Assembly (NCBI GenBank): GCA_005789055.1
Contig: SYAA01000269.1
Coordinates: 1-5,982 of the forward strand
DNA: 5,982 nt
Source of the DNA: Actinomycetota bacterium
GTDB taxonomy: Bacteria; Actinomycetota; Actinomycetes; Mycobacteriales; Mycobacteriaceae
Reading direction: 5' to 3'
Below, piece after piece: positions 1 to 5,982 of this stretch (within the stretch, counting starts at the first letter, position 1; every line of letters begins with the position of its first letter). The position numbers were made by a program, and so were the translations under genes. A model generated the notes under the pieces. It was not told the origin of the DNA, did not search any database, and saw nothing but the letters and a program-made list of their open reading frames with translations.

Positions 1-1
1 C

Positions 2-1066
2 CAGAGCGGCGATCCAGTCGCAGTGGCACGAATTGCCGAGGCCTGGAACACCATCTGGGACCTGAAAGTCGACAGCGACCTCGCCCGCTTTCCCTCGTCG
101 GGTCCGTTCAAGATCGACTCGATACTGCCCGAGGGCGCGGTAACGCTCGTCGCCAACGATCGCTGGTGGGGCACCCCGCCGGCAATCCAGCAGATCACGG
201 TATCGCCGCGCGGCATCGACGTTCAGGACCGGATCAACAACGGCAGCTTGCAGGTTGTTGATGTGGCGGACGGGTCGTCCGGCACCCTGACAACGCCGGA
301 TGACTACCTACGCAGCGACATCCCCTCGGGCGGAATCGAACAACTCATCTTTGCCGCTGCGGGACCGCTCGCGGCACCGCCGGCGCGCCGAGCGGTGGCG
401 CAGTGCACGCCGCGGGACATGATCGCTGCCAACGCCAGGCAGCCGGTGGCCAACGCCCGGCTCAACCCGGTCAACGACGACGCCTACAGCCTGCTGGAGT
501 CGGGGCCGCTGTCCGATCAATACAACCCCGGCAACCCCGACGCGGCGCGGGCGGCACTCGAGGGCCAGCCGCTGAACGTTCGGATCGGTTACCGTGCGCC
601 CAATCCCCGGTTGGCGGCCACCATCGCCGCCATCACCAGATCCTGCGGCGCCGCCGGAATCACCGTGGTCGATGCGTCGTCCGACGTGGTCGGCCCGCAA
701 GCGCTGCGGGACGGCCAGATCGACGCCCTGCTGGCCAGCACCGGCGGGGCGACCGGCAGCGGTTCGACCGGATCTTCGGCACTGGACGCCTACACGTTGT
801 TCACCGGCAACGGCAATAACCTGCCGGCCTATTCCAACCCCCAGATCGACGGCATCATCTCGGCACTGGCGGTCACCACCGACCCCAAGGAACAGGCTCG
901 CCTGCTCGGCGACGGCGCGCCCATCCTGTGGGTCGACATGCCGACCCTTCCGCTGTATCGGCAGCAGCGCACCGTCATCGCCGCCAAGAGCATGTTCGCC
1001 GTCCAGGCCAACCCCACCAAGTGGGGCGCCGGTTGGAACATGGACAGATGGGTGGTGACGCCGTGA
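2..1066 (+). CDS. ABC transporter family substrate-binding lipoprotein, C-terminal part (5' end outside window)
   Basis: The frame is open from the left edge and stops at TGA 1064-1066, giving 354 visible residues. The GTG at 23 reads as an internal valine, so this is not the true start. The sequence resembles the C-terminal lobe of solute-binding proteins family 5 (DppA/OppA-like), with an LPLYRQQ segment and a closing [15 protein letters not shown] tail. By family, such proteins are anchored outside the membrane and capture peptides or related solutes for an ABC importer. The signal peptide and lipobox would lie upstream and cannot be checked. Two cysteines (codons 135 and 215 from the edge) could form a disulfide. 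A Gly/Ser/Thr-rich stretch (codons about 246-259) is probably a surface loop. The counterpart I recall is M. tuberculosis Rv2585c, which sits after secDF. No permease or ATPase genes are visible, so the ligand is unknown. The stop overlaps the apt start. Confidence 0.85.
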   Translation, partial: QSGDPVAVARIAEAWNTIWDLKVDSDLARFPSSGPFKIDSILPEGAVTLVANDRWWGTPPAIQQITVSPRGIDVQDRINNGSLQVVDVADGSSGTLTTPDDYLRSDIPSGGIEQLIFAAAGPLAAPPARRAVAQCTPRDMIAANARQPVANARLNPVNDDAYSLLESGPLSDQYNPGNPDAARAALEGQPLNVRIGYRAPNPRLAATIAAITRSCGAAGITVVDASSDVVGPQALRDGQIDALLASTGGATGSGSTGSSALDAYTLFTGNGNNLPAYSNPQIDGIISALAVTTDPKEQARLLGDGAPILWVDMPTLPLYRQQRTVIAAKSMFAVQANPTKWGAGWNMDRWVVTP

Positions 1067-1611
1067 AGCCCGACGGTGGCGCCGTTGCCGAGTCCGTCAC
1101 CGACCTGCTGATCGCGCTGACCCGCAACGTGCCCGACTTCCCCGAACCCGGTGTGCTGTTCCGGGACCTGACCCCGGTGCTGGCCGACGACCGCGGGTTC
1201 GCCGCGGTCACCGCCGCCCTCGCCGCGATCGTCGAGGGAGCGGATCTCATCGCCGGTATCGACGCCCGGGGCTTCCTGCTCGGCGGCGCTGTCGCCCACC
1301 GGTTGGGCATCGGAGTGCTCGCCGTCCGCAAGGGCGGAAAACTTCCGCCGCCGGTACACAGCCGCACCTACAGCCTCGAGTACGGCACCGCCACCCTGGA
1401 GATCCCCGCCGGCGCCATCGAACTGGCCGGGCGGCGGGTCGCCATCATCGATGACGTGCTGGCCACCGGCGGGACAGTGGCCGCGACTCGCGATCTGCTC
1501 ACGACCGTGGGTGCGCAGGTCACCGCGGCCGCGGTGGTGCTGGAGTTGGTGGCCCTCGGCGGACGCGACCGGATCGCCCCGGTTACCGCACACAGCCTGC
1601 GGCTCCTCTGA
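1063..1611 (+). CDS. apt: adenine phosphoribosyltransferase
   Basis: Apt is a cytoplasmic purine-salvage enzyme that joins adenine and PRPP to make AMP and pyrophosphate. The predicted protein has 182 residues, close to the 183 of E. coli Apt. The N-terminal part has the family segment [26 protein letters not shown] (65-71) is the usual substrate-pocket stretch. RKGGKLP (89-95) followed by [12 protein letters not shown] matches the flexible catalytic loop. [13 protein letters not shown] (126-138) is the type I PRPP-binding motif with both aspartates (130, 131) present. I chose GTG 1063 because its GTGA overlaps the stop of the upstream gene, a common sign of translational coupling. An in-frame ATG at 1048 would add five residues and cannot be excluded; neither start has a strong Shine-Dalgarno. 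The enzyme looks intact, and it is followed by rel in the same direction. Confidence 0.95.
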   Translation: MKPDGGAVAESVTDLLIALTRNVPDFPEPGVLFRDLTPVLADDRGFAAVTAALAAIVEGADLIAGIDARGFLLGGAVAHRLGIGVLAVRKGGKLPPPVHSRTYSLEYGTATLEIPAGAIELAGRRVAIIDDVLATGGTVAATRDLLTTVGAQVTAAAVVLELVALGGRDRIAPVTAHSLRLL

Positions 1612-1658
1612 CCTAAGTTCCGGACACGTCGCGATAACCTCGCCGCGATCCCGCGCGA

Positions 1659-1664
1659 TATCCT
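1659..1664 (+). promoter_or_regulatory. candidate -10 element of a rel promoter
   Basis: TATCCT fits the TAnnnT pattern of a vegetative mycobacterial -10. It lies 41 bases before the rel ATG, predicting a leader of roughly 35 nt. No convincing -35 is seen 16-19 bases upstream, which is common for mycobacterial promoters. A second TAnnnT (TAACCT, 1635-1640) is present and is a weaker alternative. I have an unverified recollection that a TATCCT -10 was reported for the M. tuberculosis rel promoter. If the element is real, rel can be expressed separately from the upstream lipoprotein-apt unit. Confidence 0.4.
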
Positions 1665-1671
1665 TCCAGCG

Positions 1672-1700
1672 TCCCCCGCAGCAGTCCGGGGAACCGGAGG
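1672..1700 (+). promoter_or_regulatory. rel ribosome binding site with overlapping alternative hairpins
   Basis: GGAGG at 1696-1700 stands 5 bases before ATG 1706 and is the strongest Shine-Dalgarno near the beginning of this frame, so it decides the start. Two small stems can form next to it. Stem A pairs TCCCC (1672-1676) with GGGGA (1688-1692). Stem B pairs TCCGG (1685-1689) with CCGGA (1694-1698) around a GGAA (GNRA-type) tetraloop and covers the GGA of the Shine-Dalgarno. They share bases 1688-1689 and cannot coexist. The Shine-Dalgarno is firm; a regulatory role for the stems is only inference, as GC-rich DNA makes such stems often by chance. Confidence 0.6.
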
Positions 1701-1705
1701 TGAGC

Positions 1706-4051
1706 ATGGCGGACGAACCGGGAAGCGCGGGCTTCCCGTCGGTGCCGGTCGCCGAGATGGGCGAATCGCGCGGGGAGACCCCGAAGTCCACCATCAGCGC
1801 GTCCCGCCGGGTGCGGGCACGCTTGGCGCGGCGGATGACCGCGCAACGCAGCGCCATCAACCCGGTGCTAGAGCCCTTGATCGCGGTGCACCGGGAGATC
1901 TACCCCAAAGCCGATCTGACGATGCTGCAGCGTGCCTACGGCGTGGCAGATGCCAAACACGCCAGCCAGTCGCGCCGCTCCGGCGACCCGTACATCACCC
2001 ACCCATTGGCGGTGGCAAGCATCCTGGCCGAGCTGGGCATGGACACCACCACCCTGGTGGCTGCACTGCTGCATGACACCGTCGAGGACACCGGCTACAC
2101 CCTGGAGGCGTTGAACGCCGATTTCGGCGACGAGGTCGCCCACCTCGTCGATGGCGTCACCAAGCTCGACCAGGTGGTGTTGGGCAGCGCCGCGGAAGGC
2201 GAAACCATCCGCAAGATGATCATCGCGATGGCTCGCGATCCGCGGGTACTGGTGATCAAGGTTGCCGACCGGCTGCACAACATGCGAACGATCCGATTCC
2301 TGCCTCCCGAGAAGCAGGCACAGAAGGCACACGAAACACTGGAAGTCATTGCCCCCCTTGCTCACCGGCTCGGAATGGCGACGGTCAAATGGGAGCTTGA
2401 AGACCTGTCTTTCGCGATCCTGCACCCGAAGCGTTACGAGGAGATAGTCCGACTGGTAGCCGATCGCGCACCGTCCCGAGATACCTATCTGGCCAGGGTT
2501 CGCTCAGATATCGGTACGGCACTGGGCGAGATGAAAGTCAGTGCCGCGGTCGAGGGACGGCCGAAGCACTACTGGTCGATCTACCAGAAGATGATCGTCA
2601 AGGGCCGCGACTTCGACGACATCCACGACTTGGTCGGAGTCCGCATCCTGTGCGACGAGATCCGCGATTGCTACGCCGCCGTGGGCGTGGTGCATTCGCT
2701 GTGGCAGCCGATGCCCGGCCGATTCAAGGACTACATCGCCCAACCCCGGTTCGGGGTCTACCAGTCGCTGCACACCACGGTCGTCGGGCCGGAGGGCAAG
2801 CCCCTTGAGGTCCAGATCCGGACCCGGGACATGCACCGCACCGCGGAGTACGGCATCGCGTCGCACTGGCGTTACAAAGAGGCCAAGGGCCGCAACGCGG
2901 CCCCGCATCCACAGTCGGCGGCCGAGATCGACGACATGGCCTGGATGCGCCAACTGCTCGACTGGCAACGCGAGGCCGCCGACCCCGGCGAGTTCCTCGA
3001 ATCGCTGCGCTACGACCTTGCCGTGCAGGAAATTTTCGTCTTCACGCCCAAGGGTGACGTCGTCACACTGCCCACCGGTTCGACGCCGGTCGACTTCGCC
3101 TACGCGGTGCACCCCGAGGTGGGACACCGCTGTAGCGGGGCCCGGGTCAACGGCCGGTTGGTGGCGCTGGAGCGAAAGCTCGAAAACGGCGAAGTGGTAG
3201 AGGTTTTCACCTCCAAGGCGCTCAATGCCGGGCCGTCCCGGGACTGGCAGGGCTTCGTGGTGTCACCTCGGGCCAAGGCGAAGATCCGTCAGTGGTTCGC
3301 CAAGGAGCGCCGCGAGGAGGCGCTGGAGACCGGTAAGGATGCGATCACCCGGGAGGTCCGTCGTGGCGGGCTGCCACTGCAGCGACTGGTGACAGCTGAG
3401 GCGATGTCCGCACTGGCACAGGAGTTGCGCTACGGCGACATCTCGGCGCTGTACACCGCGGTGGGCGAGGGTCATGTCTCGGCCCGCCACGTCGTGCAAC
3501 GCCTCCTGGCTCAACTCGGAGGAGCCGACGGTGCCGAGGATGAACTTGCCGAACGCTCCACCCCGGCCACCATGCACGTGCGGCAGCGCAGCACCGAGGA
3601 CTCCGGCGTAGGGGTACCCGGAGCGCCAGGCACGCTGACGAAGCTGGCCAAGTGCTGCACGCCCGTCCCGGGCGACAACATCATGGGGTTCGTCACCCGC
3701 GGCGGCGGCGTCAGCGTGCATCGCACCGACTGCACCAACGCCGACGATTTGCAGTTGCAGTCGGAGCGCATCATCGAGGTGGTGTGGGCACCGTCGCCCA
3801 CATCGGTATTCCTGGTCGCCATCCAGGTCGAGGCGCTCGACCGACACCGACTGCTTTCAGATGTGACGCGCGTCCTCGCCGATGAACGGGTGAACATCCT
3901 CTCGGCTTCGGTCACCACCTCAGATGACCGGGTTGCCATCAGCCGCTTCACTTTTGAGATGGGCGACCCGAAACACCTCGGTCATGTGCTCAACGCGGTG
4001 CGTACCGTCGAAGGCGTCTACGACGTCTACCGGGTAACCAGCGCGGCATAA
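1706..4051 (+). CDS. relA: bifunctional (p)ppGpp synthetase/hydrolase Rel (RelA/SpoT homologue)
   Basis: Rel makes pppGpp/ppGpp from ATP and GTP or GDP, and also hydrolyses the alarmone; it controls the stringent response at the ribosome. The protein has 781 residues, near the roughly 790 of RelMtb. Start ATG 1706 has GGAGG 5 bases upstream; the open frame before it has no comparable signal. Domains in order: a basic N-terminal extension (Arg-rich 30-48); the Mn-dependent HD hydrolase domain with H99 in YITHP, H123-D124 in LLHDTVED, and D188, H191 and N192 in DRLHN; the synthetase domain with [13 protein letters not shown] (from 284), [14 protein letters not shown] (from 301), YQSLHT (352-357) and EVQIRT (368-373); a TGS domain (about 442-503); a CC/zinc-finger-like segment with C650, C651, H672 and C676; and an ACT domain (about 701-781). 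RFKD at 339-342 is the RXKD signature of bifunctional Rel, where monofunctional RelA has EXDD. All key residues are intact, so both activities are expected. Confidence 0.98.
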   Translation: MADEPGSAGFPSVPVAEMGESRGETPKSTISASRRVRARLARRMTAQRSAINPVLEPLIAVHREIYPKADLTMLQRAYGVADAKHASQSRRSGDPYITHPLAVASILAELGMDTTTLVAALLHDTVEDTGYTLEALNADFGDEVAHLVDGVTKLDQVVLGSAAEGETIRKMIIAMARDPRVLVIKVADRLHNMRTIRFLPPEKQAQKAHETLEVIAPLAHRLGMATVKWELEDLSFAILHPKRYEEIVRLVADRAPSRDTYLARVRSDIGTALGEMKVSAAVEGRPKHYWSIYQKMIVKGRDFDDIHDLVGVRILCDEIRDCYAAVGVVHSLWQPMPGRFKDYIAQPRFGVYQSLHTTVVGPEGKPLEVQIRTRDMHRTAEYGIASHWRYKEAKGRNAAPHPQSAAEIDDMAWMRQLLDWQREAADPGEFLESLRYDLAVQEIFVFTPKGDVVTLPTGSTPVDFAYAVHPEVGHRCSGARVNGRLVALERKLENGEVVEVFTSKALNAGPSRDWQGFVVSPRAKAKIRQWFAKERREEALETGKDAITREVRRGGLPLQRLVTAEAMSALAQELRYGDISALYTAVGEGHVSARHVVQRLLAQLGGADGAEDELAERSTPATMHVRQRSTEDSGVGVPGAPGTLTKLAKCCTPVPGDNIMGFVTRGGGVSVHRTDCTNADDLQLQSERIIEVVWAPSPTSVFLVAIQVEALDRHRLLSDVTRVLADERVNILSASVTTSDDRVAISRFTFEMGDPKHLGHVLNAVRTVEGVYDVYRVTSAA

Positions 4052-4056
4052 GAGTG

Positions 4057-4068
4057 CCGGTAAACCGG
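4057..4068. terminator. weak inverted repeat between convergent genes, possible bidirectional terminator
   Basis: CCGG-TAAA-CCGG forms a 4-bp GC stem with a 4-base loop inside the 22-base gap between the rel stop and the permease stop. An alternative stem pairs CCGGG (4065-4069) with CCCGG (4078-4082), reaching into the permease end. Neither is followed by a T-run on either strand, so a classical intrinsic terminator is not supported. Mycobacterial termination often lacks U-tracts, and convergent transcription itself could help. This is the only candidate in the gap. Confidence 0.3.
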
Positions 4069-4073
4069 GTGCC

Positions 4074-5600
4074 TTAGCCCGGGATCACGGTGGGGGTGTC
4101 CCTGTGCAGGGTCTCGCCCTGGAAGAACGCAGGCGCCTTCGCCCGCCAGATGAACATGAGCACCACACCGAGCAGGATCAGTCCGAGGCCGAGCACCAGG
4201 ACCAGGCCCACACCGAAAATACTTGCGCCGCTGCCGTAGTCGGGCGACGCCGAATCACGCAACGTGATCAGCAGAACGAAGAACAGGCCGAGGCCGCCGA
4301 GCAACGGAAACAGCAACTTGAATACAAAGCTCGACACGTTCGCGAACAACTCCCGGCGGAAGAACCAGATGCAGGCGAATGCAGTGAGTCCGTAATAGAA
4401 ACAGATCATGATGCCCAGCGCGTAAATCGTGTCGGTCAGTGCATTGCGGCTCAGCACGTGCATGACCGCATAGAAAATCCCGGCGACGCTGCCGGCGGCG
4501 ACGGTCGCGTAAGACGGCGTCAGGTAGCGGGGGTGAATCGATGCGAACCGGGGCGGGAGCGCCTGATAGGACGCCATTCCCAGCATGGTGCGTGACGACG
4601 GCAGAAAGGTGGTGATCAGGCTGGCGATACTGGAGGCGAGCACGGCGAGATACAACAACAGATGCCAGGGACTGCCGAGAACCGGTTCGGCTAACTCGCC
4701 GAAGACGTTGGAGGCATTCTCTTCGTTGCCCAGACCCACGCCCTGGTCGCCGACGCCGGCATACATCTGGGTCGCTGTCGCGACGATCAGGTAGGTCAGC
4801 AGGATCGAGGTCACCGTGAGCAGCGCGGCGCGCCCGGGTGTCTTCGCCGAGCCTTTGGACTCCTCGTTGACCGTCAGGCAGGTATCCCAGCCCCAGAACG
4901 CGAATATCGAACCGGACAGTCCGGCGATGAAAGCCGACAGGGTCAGGCCGGCCGGGCTGAACCAGTCCCAGCTGAAGCTCAGTCCGGTTGGTACCGACCG
5001 TGACTTTGCGACCGCCAGCCCAGCGAAGACCATCAGGATCAACAGTTGGAATCCGACCAGAACGAACTGAATCCGTTCGGTGGTGGTGATGCCCCGGTAG
5101 GCGACCCACGTCGCCACTGCGAGGAATGCCAGGCAGGTCGCTACGTTGATCCACTTGTTCTCCCAGAGTCCGCCGATTGACGCACTTCCGGAGAGGTCGC
5201 CGAGGAACTGGTAGAAGAACTCCACCGCCACCCCGGCGAGGTTGGACAACACGATCGCGGTGGCCAGGATGGCCACCCAGCCACCGATCCAGCCGACGTA
5301 GGGGCCGAATGCCTTGGTCGTCCAGGTGAATGAGGTTCCGCAGTCCGGGGCAACCTTGTTGAACTCCCGATAGGCGTAGGCGGCGAAGAACATCGGCAGG
5401 AAGCCCGCGATGATCACCACCGCCATCTTTGAGCCGGCCTGGGTGGCCAGGATTCCGATGGTGGCGGTGAGCGCATAGGCGGGTGCCACCGAGGAGATGC
5501 CGAGGACGACGCTGCCCAGGACGCCGACGGAGTTGCGCGACAGCCCCTTGCCGTGCAGATCGGCTTCGGCTGCGTGCTGCAGGTCGTGCGCTTCTCTCAT
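4074..5600 (-). CDS. APC-superfamily amino acid/polyamine permease
   Basis: This is a predicted inner-membrane secondary transporter of the amino acid-polyamine-organocation superfamily (AA_permease_2-like) with 508 residues, typical for the group. I count about 12 hydrophobic segments, roughly at 25-52, 58-78, 100-128, 152-168, 178-198, 218-238, 262-280, 311-333, 364-382, 390-414, 428-446 and 461-484. TM1 carries SSVAPAYAL (36-44), where this fold has its unwound substrate-binding helix. TM6 ends in FWGWDTCLTVNEESKG (235-250), matching the conserved TM6-loop region of actinobacterial APC permeases. The start is ATG at 5600-5598, preceded by GGGAGGGG. A longer start at 5681 has no Shine-Dalgarno, and its extra codons would run through a 19-base-period tandem repeat, so it is less likely. 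The substrate cannot be told. The gene is convergent with rel and divergent from a usp gene; permease and Usp modules are known to be adjacent or fused elsewhere, which suggests a functional pair. Confidence 0.9.
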   Translation of the reverse strand: MREAHDLQHAAEADLHGKGLSRNSVGVLGSVVLGISSVAPAYALTATIGILATQAGSKMAVVIIAGFLPMFFAAYAYREFNKVAPDCGTSFTWTTKAFGPYVGWIGGWVAILATAIVLSNLAGVAVEFFYQFLGDLSGSASIGGLWENKWINVATCLAFLAVATWVAYRGITTTERIQFVLVGFQLLILMVFAGLAVAKSRSVPTGLSFSWDWFSPAGLTLSAFIAGLSGSIFAFWGWDTCLTVNEESKGSAKTPGRAALLTVTSILLTYLIVATATQMYAGVGDQGVGLGNEENASNVFGELAEPVLGSPWHLLLYLAVLASSIASLITTFLPSSRTMLGMASYQALPPRFASIHPRYLTPSYATVAAGSVAGIFYAVMHVLSRNALTDTIYALGIMICFYYGLTAFACIWFFRRELFANVSSFVFKLLFPLLGGLGLFFVLLITLRDSASPDYGSGASIFGVGLVLVLGLGLILLGVVLMFIWRAKAPAFFQGETLHRDTPTVIPG

Positions 5601-5601
5601 G

Positions 5602-5609
5602 CCCCTCCC
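5602..5609 (-). promoter_or_regulatory. ribosome binding site of the permease
   Basis: Read on the minus strand, GGGAGGGG lies just before ATG 5600, one base away. The core GGAGG (5608-5604) is only 3 bases from the start codon, closer than usual, but no other start in this frame has a better signal. It supports the 508-residue form. Confidence 0.55.
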
Positions 5610-5612
5610 GTC

Positions 5613-5653
5613 GGGTCGCTCGGCAGACGATGGGTTGCTCGGAGGACGATGGG
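5613..5653. repeat. imperfect tandem direct repeat, 19-base period, upstream of the permease
   Basis: GCTCGGCAGACGATGGG (5618-5634) recurs as GCTCGGAGGACGATGGG (5637-5653), with 15 of 17 bases identical. The likeness extends left with GGGT before each unit. The copies lie 13-53 bases before the permease start and 67 or more bases before the usp start. A 19-base period is not a multiple of three, which argues against this stretch being coding. Direct repeats in a divergent control region are typical of paired transcription-factor sites; the factor is unknown. A slippage-type duplication without function is the alternative. Confidence 0.7.
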
Positions 5654-5662
5654 AAGTAACGT
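5635..5662 (+). promoter_or_regulatory. candidate promoter for the usp gene
   Basis: TTGCTC (5635-5640) and TAACGT (5657-5662) are separated by 16 bases and resemble a -35/-10 pair for the vegetative sigma factor. Transcription would start near 5669, giving a leader of about 50 nt. The -35 would lie in the second tandem-repeat unit, so a protein bound there could affect it. The same -10 bases read TACGTT on the minus strand (5663-5658), a possible -10 for the permease but without a -35. This is pattern matching only. Confidence 0.3.
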
Positions 5663-5672
5663 ACCCCTGACG

Positions 5673-5696
5673 GCGCAACATCTCGGGTGTTTGCGC
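5673..5696. repeat. inverted repeat in the usp leader/promoter region
   Basis: GCGCAA (5673-5678) and TTGCGC (5691-5696) form perfect 6-base arms around a 12-base spacer, with arm centres 18 bases apart. The direct repeat CTGACG (5667-5672 and 5696-5701) brackets it. It lies 24-47 bases before the usp ATG. It could be a dimeric repressor site or a leader stem; six-base arms may also arise by chance in GC-rich DNA. Confidence 0.45.
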
Positions 5697-5705
5697 TGAC
5701 GAAGC

Positions 5706-5713
5706 AGGGAGGT
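5706..5713 (+). promoter_or_regulatory. ribosome binding site of the usp gene
   Basis: AGGGAGGT contains GGAGG (5708-5712), 7 bases before ATG 5720. This strong, well-spaced Shine-Dalgarno sets the start of the gene at the right edge; the next in-frame ATG (5741) has none comparable. Confidence 0.75.
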
Positions 5714-5719
5714 CCCGTC

Positions 5720-5982
5720 ATGTCCGAAAAACTCCACGTCATGCCCGAGGAACTCAATGCCGCCGACAGCGGCATCGTCGTCGGAGCCGATGGATCCGAC
5801 CATGGCCGCGCGGCGCTGTTGTGGGCCGCGGACACCGCCGTCGCCTATCGACTGCCGCTGACGGTGCTCTACGCCCGTCCCGACGAGCTCGCCCGGCCCA
5901 CCTTGATCGAGAATCCTGACGGCGTGCTCGGTGACGCGGTGGCGCTGGCCCGGGCCGCTCATCCGGCCCTGGAGATCCGGGC
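5720..5982 (+). CDS. universal stress protein (UspA family), N-terminal part (3' end outside window)
   Basis: The frame starts at ATG 5720 with a strong Shine-Dalgarno and stays open for 87 codons to the window edge. The start MSEKLHVMPEELNAADS is followed by GIVVGADGSDHGRAALLWAADTA (18-40). This is the beta1 strand, the D24-G25-S26 segment at the nucleotide pocket, and the first helix of a Usp domain. LPLTVLYARP (45-54) follows as beta2. Actinobacterial Usp proteins often have two such domains and many bind ATP through a later G-x2-G-x9-G(S/T) motif, which would lie outside the window, so ATP binding cannot be judged. Usp proteins are cytoplasmic and linked to stress and dormancy. The gene is divergent from the APC permease with 119 bases between starts, suggesting shared control. 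Confidence 0.85.
   Translation, partial: MSEKLHVMPEELNAADSGIVVGADGSDHGRAALLWAADTAVAYRLPLTVLYARPDELARPTLIENPDGVLGDAVALARAAHPALEIR

Noticed and set aside
1451..1705. Upstream in-frame extension of rel into apt
   Set aside because: The translation there (Trp/Arg/Ser-rich) is a shadow of apt. GGAGG plus ATG 1706 gives a family-consistent 781-residue protein. GTG 1700 is also in frame but overlaps the Shine-Dalgarno.
829..1860. 343-codon minus-strand open frame opposite the lipoprotein end, apt and the rel start
   Set aside because: It crosses three well-supported plus-strand genes, has no recognisable domain and low-complexity composition; it is a GC-rich shadow frame.
5601..5681. Longer permease start at 5681 (27 extra residues)
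   Set aside because: There is no Shine-Dalgarno before it, the extra residues look non-coding, and they would span the 19-base tandem repeat.
5707..5716. GGGAGGTCCC as a possible DosR-type operator upstream of usp
   Set aside because: Only a short GGGA-TCCC palindrome is present, without the longer DosR consensus, and it coincides with the Shine-Dalgarno.
4255..5835. 526-codon minus-strand frame overlapping the permease and the usp start
   Set aside because: It is out of frame with a clear 12-TM permease, has an Arg/Pro-rich shadow translation, and overlaps the well-supported usp start.
5597..5962. 121-codon minus-strand frame opposite the usp gene
   Set aside because: It lies antisense to a recognisable Usp domain with a strong ribosome binding site and shows no known motif.
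1..5982. Mobile element, CRISPR array, tRNA/rRNA or toxin-antitoxin pair
   Set aside because: No transposase, integrase, regular spaced repeats, cloverleaf or paired small genes were seen on either strand; the space is filled by ordinary genes.

Overview
The window looks like a chromosomal segment from a mycobacterium, most likely a Mycolicibacterium-type or other environmental species. It is GC-rich, and its central gene encodes a Rel protein whose sequence is close to what I remember of RelMtb almost end to end. The gene order (peptide-type substrate-binding lipoprotein, apt, rel) is the one I know from M. tuberculosis (Rv2585c-Rv2584c-Rv2583c). The species assignment is inference; no search was run.

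Left part (1-4051, plus strand): a co-directional block. It holds the C-terminal part of a family 5-like solute-binding lipoprotein, then apt (adenine phosphoribosyltransferase) overlapping it by 4 bases at GTGA. After a 94-base gap comes the complete bifunctional (p)ppGpp synthetase/hydrolase gene. That gap holds a candidate -10 (TATCCT), a strong Shine-Dalgarno and two mutually exclusive small hairpins, one of which covers the Shine-Dalgarno. Purine salvage (Apt, using PRPP) and the stringent-response alarmone enzyme (Rel) are therefore side by side.

Right part (4074-5982): a convergent 12-TM APC-superfamily amino acid/polyamine permease on the minus strand. Only 22 bases separate its stop codon from that of rel. 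Divergent from it is the start of a universal stress protein (Usp) gene that runs off the window. Their shared 119-base control region contains a 19-base-period imperfect tandem repeat next to the permease, an inverted repeat next to the usp gene, and a possible sigma-70-type promoter.

From memory, ppiB directly follows rel in M. tuberculosis, so the permease/usp pair looks like lineage-specific gene content at this junction. I see no mobile element, CRISPR array, tRNA, rRNA or clearly novel multi-gene system. The most interesting non-coding signals are the repeat architecture of the permease/usp control region and the rel leader.
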